NCBI GenBank assembly: GCA_018398765.1 | Contig: JAHBMJ010002850.1 | Location: 19,469-83,468 of the forward strand | Direction of reading: 5' to 3' | Origin: Chromera velia | Taxonomy: Eukaryota > Sar > Chromeraceae | DNA length: 64,000 nucleotides | Shown here: positions 46,190 to 58,300 of the stretch, one piece after another | How positions within the stretch are numbered: the first letter of the stretch is position 1 | Layout: each line of letters opens with the position of its first letter | Translations under genes and position numbers: made by a program | The notes under the pieces: generated by a model | The model's input: the letters and a program-made list of their open reading frames with translations, nothing else | Database searches by the model: none | What the model was told of the DNA's origin: nothing

Positions 46190-46961
46190 CAAACCTCCCC
46201 CTCAGACATCTTCTCAGCTGCCTGTTACAGTAGTGGGCACGAAGCAGGCTATCGTATCTGAAGAACTGTGGTGGAGAAAGGAAAGGACAGAGATGGACAA
46301 AGCTAGCAAAAGTGTCGAAGAAGGCTAGACTGTGTATGCATCTGACATTGGTGCAATGCATGGTTGAATGCATGGGACCGAATTAAGGTCAGACATGCAC
46401 TGTAAGCATGCAGGCAATGCATGCATGCATGGCGCATGCGTCCCATGCGGTCCATCCGCATGCATGTGGTCCCGCAGAAAGCGAAGCGCGCGGGGTGCGC
46501 ACTTACCAAACTTTCCCGGCCTGGACTGAGCCCGGGTGTCCAACGTTCGTTCGTCAATTGTTCGTCGATCAGCAGCCATTCATGGCAATTTCGTGCTTGT
46601 TCTGTCACACTCTGTCCACATTCGTCCTGTGTGTAGAAACTTCGATCCACCGGTTCCGTTGCTGCAATCTCTTTTTTATTTTCAGCCCTTGGGCCTGACG
46701 AAGAAATTTACACTGACAGGTTCGAGTAGCTAGCTGGGTCGATCTTTTTTCAAGAATCTTGCACAGCAATCGGTTTGCCTTCTTCCGTGCAGACCGGCGC
46801 GAGGGCACGGGAGACGGCGTTCCTCTTTGCTTTCTTTCTCAAAGTCTTCCTGAAAAGCACAAATCCCTTTCCGGACGTCGATCCCTTACTCGTTTCTTCT
46901 TCAGGATTTGTTTCGGGTGGGATATTTCTCTTCCGTCTCTTTGGAGTTCCTCATCCCGCCC
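46190..46961. other. Divergent intergenic region with GCATGC words and a dispersed repeat
   Basis: 46,330-46,460 is dense in GCATGCATGC words; 46,460-46,530 carries AGCGAAGCGCG and CACTTACCAAACTTTCC. The second word recurs at 51,857 and the first resembles 35,935-36,040. It must hold promoters for the genes on both sides. Confidence 0.5.
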
Positions 46962-48227
46962 ATGGCCACGGCAGGCTCTCGGCAGTCCGCCCCTGCTCCT
47001 GGGGAGGGGTGGGCCCTTCCACCCCTCACGGGCTTTCTGCTCTTCTCCTTCGACGAGTACAAAAAGGCCCAACCGGATAAAATAGCAGAAAGAGATTTTC
47101 TCAAAGAGATGCTCCCCTTCAGAAAACGAATGGCAGGTCCGTCCCCTCGATCCGTCTGACGCACAAATCAACAGACAGAAAGAGACGGGAATCGAAGATG
47201 AATGGATGGATGGAGGGGTAAATCGGTGGATGTTCTTTCTCTCTTGCAGCTCGCCGAAGCGTTTGGGTGGCCGACAGTCGTTGGGAGGGGGGGAGCCAGT
47301 GGGTGATTTGTCGTCACTGTCTCTCTCTCCCTCTAGCTATCTATCCATCGATCCATCCATCTATGTTCCTACCCCCCCCTCCCCCCCCTCTCTCTCTGTG
47401 TGTGTGTGTGTATGTGTGTGTGTGTGTGCAGATAAGTGGAACGATCTGCCCCCAGAAGCAAAAGCGGTGGGCATATTCGTGAGACTGTCTCCGTCTTCTT
47501 GCAGCCTCAATTGTCTCCTCAGAGTGTATCCACCGAAAGTCTTCTTTTCCCTTTCCGGCCATACAGATTTGTCGGAGAGAAGGTTCAAGTTACTTTCGGA
47601 CCTCTCTGCGCTTTGGCGTCGAAGAGGACGAAGAGAGTTCGCGCAACACATCCCCTTCCCTTCACGACCGCGAGATGTGTCCGCCTGCCTTCCCTTGATT
47701 GCCTCCATAGGTGTGATCCACTCACGCACCCAGAATGCTTGCGTTGTCGGTGTTCAACAACATCACTCTCCCTCTCTCTCCCTGTAGAGCTCTCCTCTGT
47801 GACGGAGTCTCCCTTGTTCTTGTTCAGCGACTGCATAACAAAACGATTCTTTCGACATGGTCTGTAAGTTTTTTTCTTACAGACACTTACAGATTCATTC
47901 CCACTTTTTTTAATACAGAGATGGTTCTGCGTGCCCGTCTTGACTGACTGTCTCAGCACAATCAACAATCAACCATGTTTCCTTCCTTCCTTCCTTCCTT
48001 CCTTCCTTCCAAGCGACACCTTCCCCCCCCCTGTGCAGAACTGGGAGAAGAGCGCGAAGGACATCCTCACGGGTTCTCTTGCGAAGGCGGCAGAGAACCC
48101 CATTTCGTTGGAGGACTACTTGAAGACCAAGGACAAAGGCCTGACGCCAAGCTCTGCTTTCGTCACAGAGCATTTCCCTGTCCTCATGGTCTGTCTCTTC
48201 CTTCCTTCCTTCCTCTGTTTGGAGTTG

Positions 48228-48298
<71 letters not shown>

Positions 48299-50415
48299 CT
48301 CTTTCCTCTCTTTCTCTCTGTCTCAGTCTGCTTCTCTGTCTCTGGCTGCACGTTTCTTTTGTTTTGTGGGTAGGTCTGAGTCTCTACCTTCCCGCTCACT
48401 TTTGGCGGACCGCTTGCTCTTCTCTCTTGGGGCGGTTGGGGTTGTGTGTGAGAGGAACAAAAGGTTTGAAAGTTCTTCAGTTGATCAGTCCCTTCTCTCT
48501 CTCTCTCTCTCTGTCTGTCTGTCTCTCCCCTTACCACAGGAGTCCAACCCTGATCTGTGTGACGACGAGATCAAGGCAATCTTGAGGAAGAAGTTCACGA
48601 TGCTCACACCCTCCATGAAGGCGGTGCGTCAATGGGTTGCGAGAGAGAAGAGAAGAGAAGAGAAGAGAAGAGAGGAAAAGGAACAGGGGGGGGAGGGGAG
48701 AGAGGAGGGCCCTCAAGCTTCATTCCACATTTCTTTTTCGATTTTTGCATGCATTCATTGTCATACAGGATTCTTTTTCAACCTTAGGTACTGTTTTGAT
48801 CTTGAAATGCGCCTTGTGTTTTTCCATGGTGTTGGCCTGTGTGAGGGTGGATGCGGGGCTCTCCCTCTTCTGTCTAGTAGTCTTGACTGTTTGTTGAAGT
48901 TTCTTTTATTAATACATTCGTTTTGTCTGTCTTCAAAACTTACCTGTCAACCTTGCTACCCTATCCTATTCGTCTGTCCCTCTCTCTGCTGCCTGCTTCC
49001 ACTGCAGAGATACACTCACCATCCGCGTCAGTTTCGAGGAGGGGGTTGAGAAGAGGCCGGGGTGTTTCCTGCACGGCATGTCGCTCTGGTGGACCTTTCC
49101 CCGTTCTTTGTAGGAAAGAAAAATGAAATGCTGTGGGTGTCCGTCTTGCTTTCTTCGGATGTTGCTTTGCCCCTCTTCAACTTTCGAGTGTTTTTTTCTT
49201 TCCTTCATCTCCTTCTCTTCTTTTGTTTTCACTTTCTCTTGCTCTTTCGGGCACCTTCAGGGATTCTCCAAAGACCGTTTGCGCGATGAAGTGACAAAAG
49301 AGTCAAACGAGAACCCCCCAAATGTTGAGAAGAAAAGCAACTACCGTGCGAATTCTGTCGATCGACTTCTCTCCTCCAGTCTCTTTCTCTTTGTCTGTCT
49401 GTATGTATGAAAAAAAGACTCTCTCTGTGTCTGTCTGACTGTCGACGTGCCTGCCTGTGTCCTAAAAGAAAGGAAGAGAAAAGGAAAGAAAGACGATAGA
49501 TATACTCTGTCTGCCCGCCCACCCATGGATGCAGTTGTCCAGAAGGGCAGCACTGAGGCAGAGGAGTACATTCCTCAGAGGGCGCGTGTCAAGAAGAAGG
49601 AACCCAAAGCCAAGGCCAAACCCAAGCAAACAGCAGGAGCCAAGCAGAAGGGAGGGACCGAAGAGACCGCCCCACCAGAGGGCAAAGAGAAAGACACGGC
49701 AGCAGACAAGAAGAAGGAGAAGGAGAAAGAGCCAAAAGCAAAGTCAGGAAAGACGTCCAAAAAGGTCCCCCCACCCACGGCTGCGGAAGCCGAAGTCCCA
49801 GCAGAGGCCGAAGAAGAGGCGCCCCCTGCCGCCAAAAAAAAGGAAAAAGAGCCCAAGAGAAAGGCCAGCAGACAGCAAAAGAAGAAGGAACCTGCGAAGG
49901 TCGAAGTCTCGTCAGAAGAAGAAGAAAACGGGCCTGAGGCTGAGGAAGCAGAGAAGGAAAACAAAAAGGACACAGCGCGAGAAGAGGACACGAAGAAGAA
50001 GAACGACCCCGATGCCCCCCCCGTTGTCACTGCCTCCACGACCCCCGAGGGTTCAGATGGATCCGAGCAGGAGGACAAGAAGATGGAGACACGAAGACTG
50101 CCATCGCCAGCTGCGGCACCCAAGCCAAAACCACGAGGACGTCAGTCTTCTTCTAAATTTATACGAAAGAAGTTCTTTCGAAAAGCCACGCAATGTGAAT
50201 CGCTTCGTCTTTTTCTTCTCGTGGAACTTCTTTCTCGTGTCTTCTGCCTGCCTTTCTCCAATTCTTCGCTTCGGATGGAATCAAAACCTCGCTCCTTGAG
50301 CTACTGTTTCTTCTTTTCTCTTTTTCACTGTCTCACTGACTCTGTTTCCTCTTTTCTCTGGTTGTGGTTCTGCTCCGCGTCTGTCTTGTACCCCACCTCT
50401 CTTCTCCCACTCGCC

Positions 50416-50479
<64 letters not shown>

Positions 50480-50504
50480 CTGTGTCTGTGTGTCTGTGTG
50501 TCTG

Positions 50505-50535
<31 letters not shown>

Positions 50536-50739
50536 GTGTGCGTGTGTGTATGTGCGTGTGTGTGCGCGCGCGCACGTGCCTGCGTCTGCGCGCATTTTCT
50601 TTGTCGCGCACATCTTTTTTCCACCCCTCTGAGTTTGTGATGCGTAGTGGGGCATATTCATTTCAAGCTTGGTTTCTCTTTCCTGCATGCAGGCTTGAAG
50701 AGAAGACTCGACAGCGATGACGATGACGACAGTGATTGA
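46962..50739 (+). CDS. Protein with two HMG boxes and a Lys/Glu-rich tail, likely chromatin protein
   Basis: HMG boxes bend DNA and are found in HMGB-type and FACT-type nuclear proteins. The start is 46,962 (CCCATGG context, MATAGSRQSAP). Box 1: PPLTGFLLFSFDEYKKAQPD, then LAEAFG and KWNDLPPEAKA over following small exons (47,251-47,468). Box 2: GLTPSSAFVTEHFPVLM (exon about 48,040-48,189), then NPDLCDDEIKAILRKKF and LTPSMKA (exon about 48,541-48,622). The tail exon near 49,526-50,140 encodes about 200 residues of KKKEKEKEPKAK and EEEEN type sequence, and the last exon (from about 50,693) ends KRRLDSDDDDDSD. The exons between 47,470 and 48,030 are unclear: more than one phase-compatible path exists. 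The domain order resembles plant or protist HMGB rather than SSRP1, since no SSRP1 domain is visible. Confidence 0.75.
48761..48780 (+). repeat. TCATACAGGATTCTTT, diverged copy of the AGAATTCT insert core
   Basis: Differs from the core at 29,873 by one base in the palindrome and shares the flanking TCATACAG and TTTTTCA. It lies in an intron of the HMG-box gene; flanking direct repeats are not obvious here. Confidence 0.5.
50400..50580. repeat. (CT)n-(AC)n-(CTGT)n-(GT)n compound microsatellite
   Basis: In the last intron of the HMG-box gene. Confidence 0.95.
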
Positions 50740-51689
50740 AAAGGGAAAGAAGGGGCGGGAGAAGGGAAGCGAGCGAATGGGGAGGGAAGGGGGGACGATC
50801 GCTTCCCCTTAGGGCCCTCGGCTCCTTCCTTGTCTGTTTCTCTCCGATGGTGCAGTGGTGGGCTGTCTGCAGAGAGAGACTGTGGAAGAGAGGAGGAGAG
50901 AGGCTTAAGCTGTCCCCCGTTTCTGTTCTTCCTTCCACCCTCTTCTTTATGAACGTGTCATACAGAAGACAGTAGGGGAGGGAAGGCGATTGAGGAGATA
51001 CCAACGGACAAGAGCTGGGGGAAGGGGGGTTCGCGGTTGTGAACCCCTGCCGTTCATGTGTGTGATCCCTTTCCATGAGTACGCCTTATCTTATTGTTTG
51101 GTCCCTTTCTTAAAATCTTTGTTGCTTTGGTTCGTGATTCATGGCGCGCTCTACATTCTCTGCTGTTAATGACTGTTTTTTCTTTCTTCTTCTTCAATGA
51201 ATTTGCAATGGTGATCGAGTGATTGATGGGCCATGCACTCCCTCTGAATGATCCGTTACGCTGACAATCGCACATGCAATGTACATGAATGTTTGTGCAT
51301 TAGATTGTGTCTGCTTGGCAGTGCTTGCACCAATTGACCCAAACGACTCGCATCCGTATGAAAAAGGCTTCAAAAAGCCAACAGTTTTCAATTTTTTTTT
51401 CAAATTTTAATTATGTTTCAATTCATACAATTAGTTCTGCTGTTTTCTCAGCGATATATTTATGGCATCAGACTACGTGGATCGAAGATTCAGCATATAT
51501 GCATACATTGTATGATTTTTTGTATCTACTATCTACATGCTGTCACCTCGATACACCTTAACTCTTTGTTATACTCTTTGCAGCCTAACATAGCATAACA
51601 CTGACGTTCTGGGTTTCAAGTGTTATCAAGTGTCATTAATTATCTACCAGCTATATGTTTTTCGAGCTACTTTTTATACTAAACGTCAT

Positions 51690-51785
51690 CAATGAGTTAA
51701 CTCAATAATCATTATCACATCATTAGCAGAAGGCAGTAATGATTATTGAATCATTAACTAATGACAATAATCATCACTTTCCTAT
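51690..51785. repeat. AATCATTA-rich palindromic repeat, copy 2
   Basis: Begins GAGTTAACTCAATAATCATTA in pieces and ends with the near-inverse TAATGATTATTGAATCATTA. It shares TTAACTCAATAATCATTA with the copy at 3,898 and looks like a MITE of under 100 bp. Confidence 0.5.
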
Positions 51786-52005
51786 ACTTTCCGGACCATG
51801 CTGCGCGTGCATGGCCCGGGAAAGCAAAGCAAGAGGCACTAAGGCCCCCCTGGCACTTACCAAACTTTTCCTAGAGCCCATGGACGCCACGTGGTCTGGA
51901 GGGGTGCAATTTTTGTTAAGTCTCTCAGCTTCGCTTTCCGGGCCATTTTTCTTGCTTTCCGGGGCCGCGTTCGCAAGCTTGCTTGCGTCAGACGGCTCAT
52001 GATCT
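51785..52005. repeat. Dispersed repeat with CACTTACCAAACTTTT and TCTCAGCTTCGCTTTCC
   Basis: Two word groups are shared with other places: CACTTACCAAACTTT with 46,500, and CTCTCAGCTTCGCTTTCC with GGCCA with 36,018-36,042. In each place they sit in intergenic DNA. Confidence 0.5.
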
Positions 52006-52300
52006 ACGAACAAGAATGAAGAAGGGAGCGAAGAAGGATAGAAGCTGGAAGGGAGGGAAGCACTGTGGCACCTCTCTAAATAGTTCACTCAGCCGCATGC
52101 ATGCCAAGAAAGTGGAAGAGAGTAACGATTTGGTCAGCCTCTTTTTGACACGTATACCCATCGAGTTGCATTCACTGATCGAGTTGCTCATGCATGTGCA
52201 CTACTGGATCGGAATCACTCTCTTTGAATTGTATGTACGTCTGACTCAAAGGAGGTGTCTTTCATTAGTGTCGCACTAACGTCAATCTGGACATCACAGA

Positions 52301-54563
52301 ATGTCAGATGATGTTTTGGACGACGCTCTGAGCAGGTGCCTGTCTCGAGACAGCTTGGAGACAGCTGTAGGCCGTCTCCTTACGGCTGAGAGATGTACCT
52401 TCCTGAGCTCGTTTGAAGGTCGGCACCTCTCAGGACCTACTCTGGAGATGTCCAGGCTCAAGGAGACGGGGAGGGAGGAAGTGAGGGAGGATGAAACCCC
52501 AGAAGAGGGACGGATGAAGGTCGGTGACAAGCATGCAGGAGACGGCTGACTGATTTTCTTCAAGGGTTTGTTGCCTTAGAGTCCATCTCATCCTTCTCAC
52601 CTCTCTTCTTCTATTCGCTTTTCTTTCCCTCTCCGCCCGCTGGTTTTCCATCTCCATACTTCAAAGCCTTCGTCTGCCTGTATCCTTTTGTGCATGTTCT
52701 GCCCAGGTCTCACAAAGAGGTGCATCGGCAAGCGAACCTGTTTCTGCCGCTGGGAGCCTTGCCCTCTGCGAAGCTCCTCATTTCACAGGCCCGCAAGGGC
52801 CCTCAGCAGTGCATCCACAAGGGAATGTCCCAGAGGGATTGACGGAGACGGCATCTGAGGGGGTGGAACAGGCGGCCAGGGGAGAAGGCCGTGCAGGGGA
52901 GGGTCGAGGGGAGTGGATTGAGAAAATGGAGGAGGCAGTTAGAGGAGACGAAGAGATCGAGGGAGGCGAAGGAACAGCAGAGGCCCTGTTTGGAGTCGTA
53001 ACGGTGCGACGGTTTTGTTGCAGGAGGGCGACGGTGTACTTGGACTCTTCTCTGCAAATTACTTCCCATCTTTTTTCATTCTTTGTAATTGTATCGCCTT
53101 TTTTTTTGGTGTTGTGTTACTTACTATTTTTTGTGGACAGCAGTCTGCAAGCTCTTCAGCAGAAGATCAGTTTTTATATCGAGTCCCCCTTCCCAGCCTA
53201 CCTTGCATATGTTGGAGCTTCCTTGCTCATGAGATGTTTCTCTCAAAGGTCACCGAGAGATTTCACGATTGCCGTTTTGCCGTTTGTCGTCTTTTCATTA
53301 TTTCTCACAGCTCCTTGGATTCTAAGATTCTACTCGACACTCATGGACTTGAATGTATGGACCGTGCCTCTTATGAGTATGGCGGCCTTGGCATCGCACA
53401 CAACCTTTGGTATTTTCATCCCTCTTCTGCAATTTCCGTGCCTTTTCCTTTGTCCCTTATCTCTTGCCGATCGTCTTTTCTCTCTTTTTGGATTCTGCAT
53501 CATTCTTCTCTGGACATCTTTACTGGTTTTTTCTTTTGCCCTCTTTGGGACCATCATGAGTCGGATCATCGAAGAGGAGGCTGAGCCTTACAGCCGAACC
53601 CCAACAATCGGACTCTTCGTGGCATCACTCGTCCTGCTTCTTGTTCCCGCCACCTTCTTCGTCCGTCGATCCATTCCGCGAAGATTCACAGCAGAAGAAA
53701 TTGAAGAAATGAGGCAGGAGGGCAGCGGGTTCTTCTTCTCAGAAGTGTCCCTTGAGGGCTCTCCCGTGGAAACGCAAAGCTCCACATTAAAAGACCGAGG
53801 GATGCAACCCGATTTTGGGGTGGCACCCAGGGTCGGTGGGGATCCCACGCGTGCGCCTGGAGCTCCTCCCATGGCAGGGAGGAGGGAAGAAGGCGATGCA
53901 GTATTGATACACGGGGAAGGAGGAAAGGAAGTTCAAAATATAAATTCGAACAACCGGGGTGCCGTCCTTTGCTCTCGCTTTCGATCTTTCTTTACTCGAG
54001 TAAAGGAACCATTGAATGCATGTGCAGACAGACTCCTTGGCCCCCCTCACCACGGAAGGAAGCAACGCCTCGTTCTGACGGTTGGGATTCTGCTTTTGCT
54101 GTTTGACTTCTTGACTGACGTGTATGTAGCAGGTGTCATGAGGGGACTTTCGAGAGAAATTGTATGTGAAGGCCTCAAATTCCCTCACAATTTCGAGTGC
54201 GCAGCCCGTTCAACGATGAGTCGCCGATCTGATGCTGTCTCGCCGGAAAAGAAGCGGCTGGCAGTTTTTGGAACTGTTGTGTTTGGTCTTGCGATGCTGG
54301 ATCTCGTGAATCTTTGGCTGCTGCGCAGAGATATCCGGGGTCCTGTCACTCCGTTTGTGCCTGCACGCACTCCGTTGGTCCGGTTGGTCGCGTTGTTCTT
54401 GTCTCTGAATGAGCTTGTGATCTTTGCACTGACTGTGGTGGTCTTCTCCTCCTTTCGAGGGCGTGCACTTGCAGTGTCGATCGTGTCCACTTTGCTGGGT
54501 ATTTTGTGGAAGCTGGTGCAATTTCTCTGGGTATGTGCTGCGTGCAAAACAAGAGCAGCCTGA
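52301..54563 (+). CDS. Orphan multipass membrane protein (2 exons, 691 residues)
   Basis: Exon 1 52301-52519 (MSDDVLDDALSRCLSRDS, 73 residues, soluble), donor GTCGGT; exon 2 52707-54563, a single frame of 618 codons plus stop. At least eight long hydrophobic segments are visible, among them LFSFFVIVSPFFLVLCYLLF, FTIAVLPFVVFSLFLTAPWI, IILLWTSLLVFSFALFGTIM, TIGLFVASLVLLLVPATFF, LVLTVGILLLLFDFL, LAVFGTVVFGLAMLDLVNLW, LVALFLSLNELVIFALTVVV and VSIVSTLLGILWKLVQFLW. A Glu-rich region precedes the first one and a polar loop of about 130 residues (PGAPPMAGRREEGD) splits the set in two. No transporter signature is visible. It may be a lineage-specific family. Part of the first hydrophobic stretch (53,050-53,150) is very T-rich and could hide an in-frame intron. 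Confidence 0.75.
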
Positions 54564-55358
54564 AAGGTCTTCACATCTTTGAACGAACCTTCAATCCGGG
54601 AGGGATGCCTACTGTTGATTTCTGTGTCTGATCCATTTCGCGATTGTTTTCGTTCCTTTCATCTCCGCCCTCCCCTCAAACCGGATGTATGAGGTTAAAA
54701 GTGAGATTTGAGCTAGATTTGATGCAGATTTGATAAGGGTGTCAAAGCAGGTTCGATCGGACTTGTACTGGCAGACTTTATTTGACGTTGGGCTCATCTT
54801 CAAATCAAATCATACCTGGTCCGAGTCACTAGAATTATAACTTAATAACAAAATTTAGTTAGAAAAATATTAAAAAGTATATTATGTTTTTCTAACGTTA
54901 ATTTCTAGATTAATTTTGAATAAACTGAATGTGAATATAGATATGAATGTGTTCAACTATAAAAAAAAACAATAGATTATTATTGGAGTATTAGTTAAAT
55001 CATTACTGAAATAAAATTTGAAACTTTACGCCTATCAAAAATAAAAATTTTTGTAGCTTATAAACCTAGTCTGAGTTATAAACTAGAAAATTTAAATTAT
55101 ATTATGCAATAACTCTGCCCGGAAATTTTATTAAGAAACTAGGATTGAGTTTTTAAATAAATAAGTAAATTTATTTATTGGAATCTATTCGTTTACACCA
55201 ATTTATTGCTTAATGAATTGCAGTTAAACCACCATCTGTCTTTTAGACTTTCAACGGTAAATATAATTTAATAAATTCAACATGGAATTGTCTACGGAAT
55301 TGTTTTTAGGTGACAGCTCCTGAACCCAAAGCATGCCAGTTAACTTGAAGGGAATAAG
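54564..55358. other. AT-rich intergenic block between convergent genes
   Basis: Very AT-rich from 54,840 to 55,300, with no coding pattern and no microsatellite. It separates two convergent membrane-protein genes. Confidence 0.6.
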
Positions 55359-58300
55359 TTACCCAAAGGACTCTGCTGCTTGAGTCTGCACGCCGAACGA
55401 TGGGTCTCCAGTCGAGTTGGACCCGCACTGTTTCGAGCTGGGCTTGCAGAACTCAAAGGTGATCCCGTTCGTGATGGAAGGTCTCATCGTGGTCTTCTTT
55501 GCGCTGCGTGTATCACATGCGAGCACAGATAGGTACAGGGATGTAGGAAAGAAAGAGGAAACGAGAAGTTTGAACGAGTTCTGCTGAGTGCATTTCATGC
55601 GGCATTCACTGGGAAGTTCCTCAAACCAATGATCCATGACTGACGTGGCAAATGTTTCCTGTCTTCTCCACGCAAAAGGCAAAGGCCTCGGAGACATGAC
55701 GGACAGGCCTGGCAGAAAGTTTATGGAAAAGAAAAAACAGAAAGAAAAACAATCACATAGACCTTTTGTTTGTTTCCTGCTGACCTCAGTCCAGTGACCA
55801 AAAAGGAAGCCGTGTAGTTCAGACGGGTCCACGGCTGAACGCATCCACAAGAAAGCGGATGATGCATCGATCTCAGGAGAAGGAAGGAAGATTCCCCCCA
55901 CAATTAATCTTCAGGAGGGATGCATCGATCTCAGGAGGAGGAAGGAAGATTCCCCCCACAATGAATCTTCAGGAGGGATGCATCGATCTCAGGAGAAGGA
56001 AGGAAGATTCCCCCCACAATTAATCTTCAGGAGGGATGCATCGATCTCAGGAGAAGGAAGATTCCCCCCACAATTAATCTTCAGGAGGGATGCATCGATC
56101 TCAGGAGAAGGAAGGAAGATTTCCCCCACAATTAATCTTCAGGAGGGATGCATCGATCTCAGGAGAAGGAAGGAAGATTCCCCCCACAAATAATCTTCAG
56201 GAGGGATGCATCGATCGATCTTTCAGCAGAGGGGGGAAATGATCATGTGGACAGAAAACGAAAATCCATCGAGCCAAACAAACGACAACATTCCATGTGT
56301 GATAGAGAAAGTGTCACAAAGCAAGGAAGAAAAAATGAAATGAGATGTGGTTGGCGAGAGAGCAATCCATAATTTACGACACTGGCTCGATCAGGCTAAG
56401 TCTCGTAGATGGGAGAGAGAGAGACATAGATAGAGAGTGTGTGTGTGTGTGTGTATGTGTGTGTGAGTGTATCTGTGTGTATGTAAAGAAAATCCGCGCA
56501 ACATGGAGGAGATTGACATGAGACCTCTAAACTTCTTCGATCGATCGATCGTTGTTTTCTTTCCCCTTTGATGTCCGACTGCGCTAGCTTGTTGGGCAGC
56601 TCTCCTGATTGTCCTCTGATCAGACGTACTTTTCTGTTCCTTCCACAAGGAATTGGTGTCCGCAAAAGAACCGGGACTAACTGACCGACCGACCGACTGA
56701 CCTTGCTTTCGATAACCCCTGAGTCTCCGTAATCATCGAGGGTCACTTTTGAAATTTGAATGAATTCTGCATGGAAGGAGGGAGGTAATAGAAGAGCACA
56801 AGGACCTTGTCTCATCAAGTGAAGCGCACCGGTCGACTTATGAATGTGAACGTTTACATGTCTTATGCAAATACTTTCTGGACTTTCATAAATCTTCCAA
56901 TTCCTCTGTGTAGACAATCTGAAAGCACTCTTCTGCACATCCCCAATGACAGAATACGTTGGACGGAACTCTTTTTTTCCGCTTCATTGTGTACGTGGCC
57001 GAATCTTCATTTGACGCATGCGTGACAAAACGACAAGACGACATCGACAAAAACGAAATCGACAAGAAACCATCAGTGGCTTGCTTCATTGTTGCAGACT
57101 CTCTCTGACAGACAGACTGACCTCTATAGTCTCCCTTGTCGAAAGTGAAGGCGTTGTAGTCGGAGGCGCCTAAAAGAAGCAAGCAGAGAGGAATGAATGA
57201 AAAGGACGGACGGAGACGCGTGAGTGGAGGAGATAAAGAGACATCTTAAACAAGTGGGGGGCATTGAAAGGAACTCGAACTGGTTCTTCAATGCATTCAT
57301 CCCTGCTGTGACTCTTTCTGTCTATTTAATTGTCTGTCTGCTGATCCATACACCTAGCTGTCAGACCTCAAGGAGGGTCCAGACAGAAGAAGAGAGGGGC
57401 TCTTCAGGCAGGCAGGGGGGGGGGGGAAATGAAATTCCCCCCACCGGAGAGAGGCATAAAAGGTCAGACAGAGGGAGAACAAAACCCTAATCGATCGAGA
57501 GCTGCAAAAAAGATGCTCTTGATCCTCCTTACCCGTATCCACTGTTGAGCAACTTCCTTTCGTTTAAAGGAGAAACCCAAAACATGTGAGTAAGAGGCAA
57601 ACCAAGAAGATTTAAAGATTCCCACAAGAAGTCAAGGCAGCAAGAAGAAAACAAATAGAGACAGAAAGAAAGCCGAAGAGAAACGAAAAGCCAAGAGAGA
57701 GAGACATACTTGAAGGAGTCAACGATTCTGTGTCCTGCAGTGACGCACGCACAGTATGCCCGAATGGTCACGGAAGACAAATAGAGAGATGAGCGCAGAA
57801 AAAACTGAGATACAGCGGAGTTTTAGACACACAAAGGCATTCCTTCAAGAAGTAATCTCCAGTTGGGCGCATGCATAACATCGGAGAGACTCCCGGATGG
57901 ATGCAAGAAATGCAGAAACGTGAGTGCACGGCTGTGCAAGAAGTGTCCCTCCTCGCTCTTGGTTCGAATCCAAAATTCTATCCTTCAGATCGAGTGAGTG
58001 AGTGACAGAGATCGCATTCATTCCCCTGAATTGTCTGACCTCGGTGCTCCCTTTTTTCTTTTCGTTCAATCTGGCTACACGAGAAGAAGGAAAACATAAA
58101 ATACGCAGACGCTCCTTTGTGCATGCGACGACAAAAACAGGACCACCTATACTCTCTTCATGCACGTTTGCAAGTGACAAATCCTGACCAACAAATGCCC
58201 AGACTGACCGACCACTGAATTCGACGAACATGTCTCGTACGTCTCTGCGCCTACTCGTCCCAAAACTTTCGTTTCTCCGCCTGCAACGGCCACCCACCCA

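Larger units (their letters stand above)
50740..52300. other. Intergenic region with a MITE-like repeat
   Basis: The 3' flank of the HMG-box gene runs to about 51,400, followed by an AT-rich block (51,400-51,780), then a GC-richer dispersed repeat (51,785-52,005). No protein is recognised. Confidence 0.5.

Noticed and set aside
49575-50123. Ser/Phe/Ala-rich minus-strand frame of 182 residues
   Set aside because: It is the antisense reading of the Lys/Glu-rich tail exon of the HMG-box gene.
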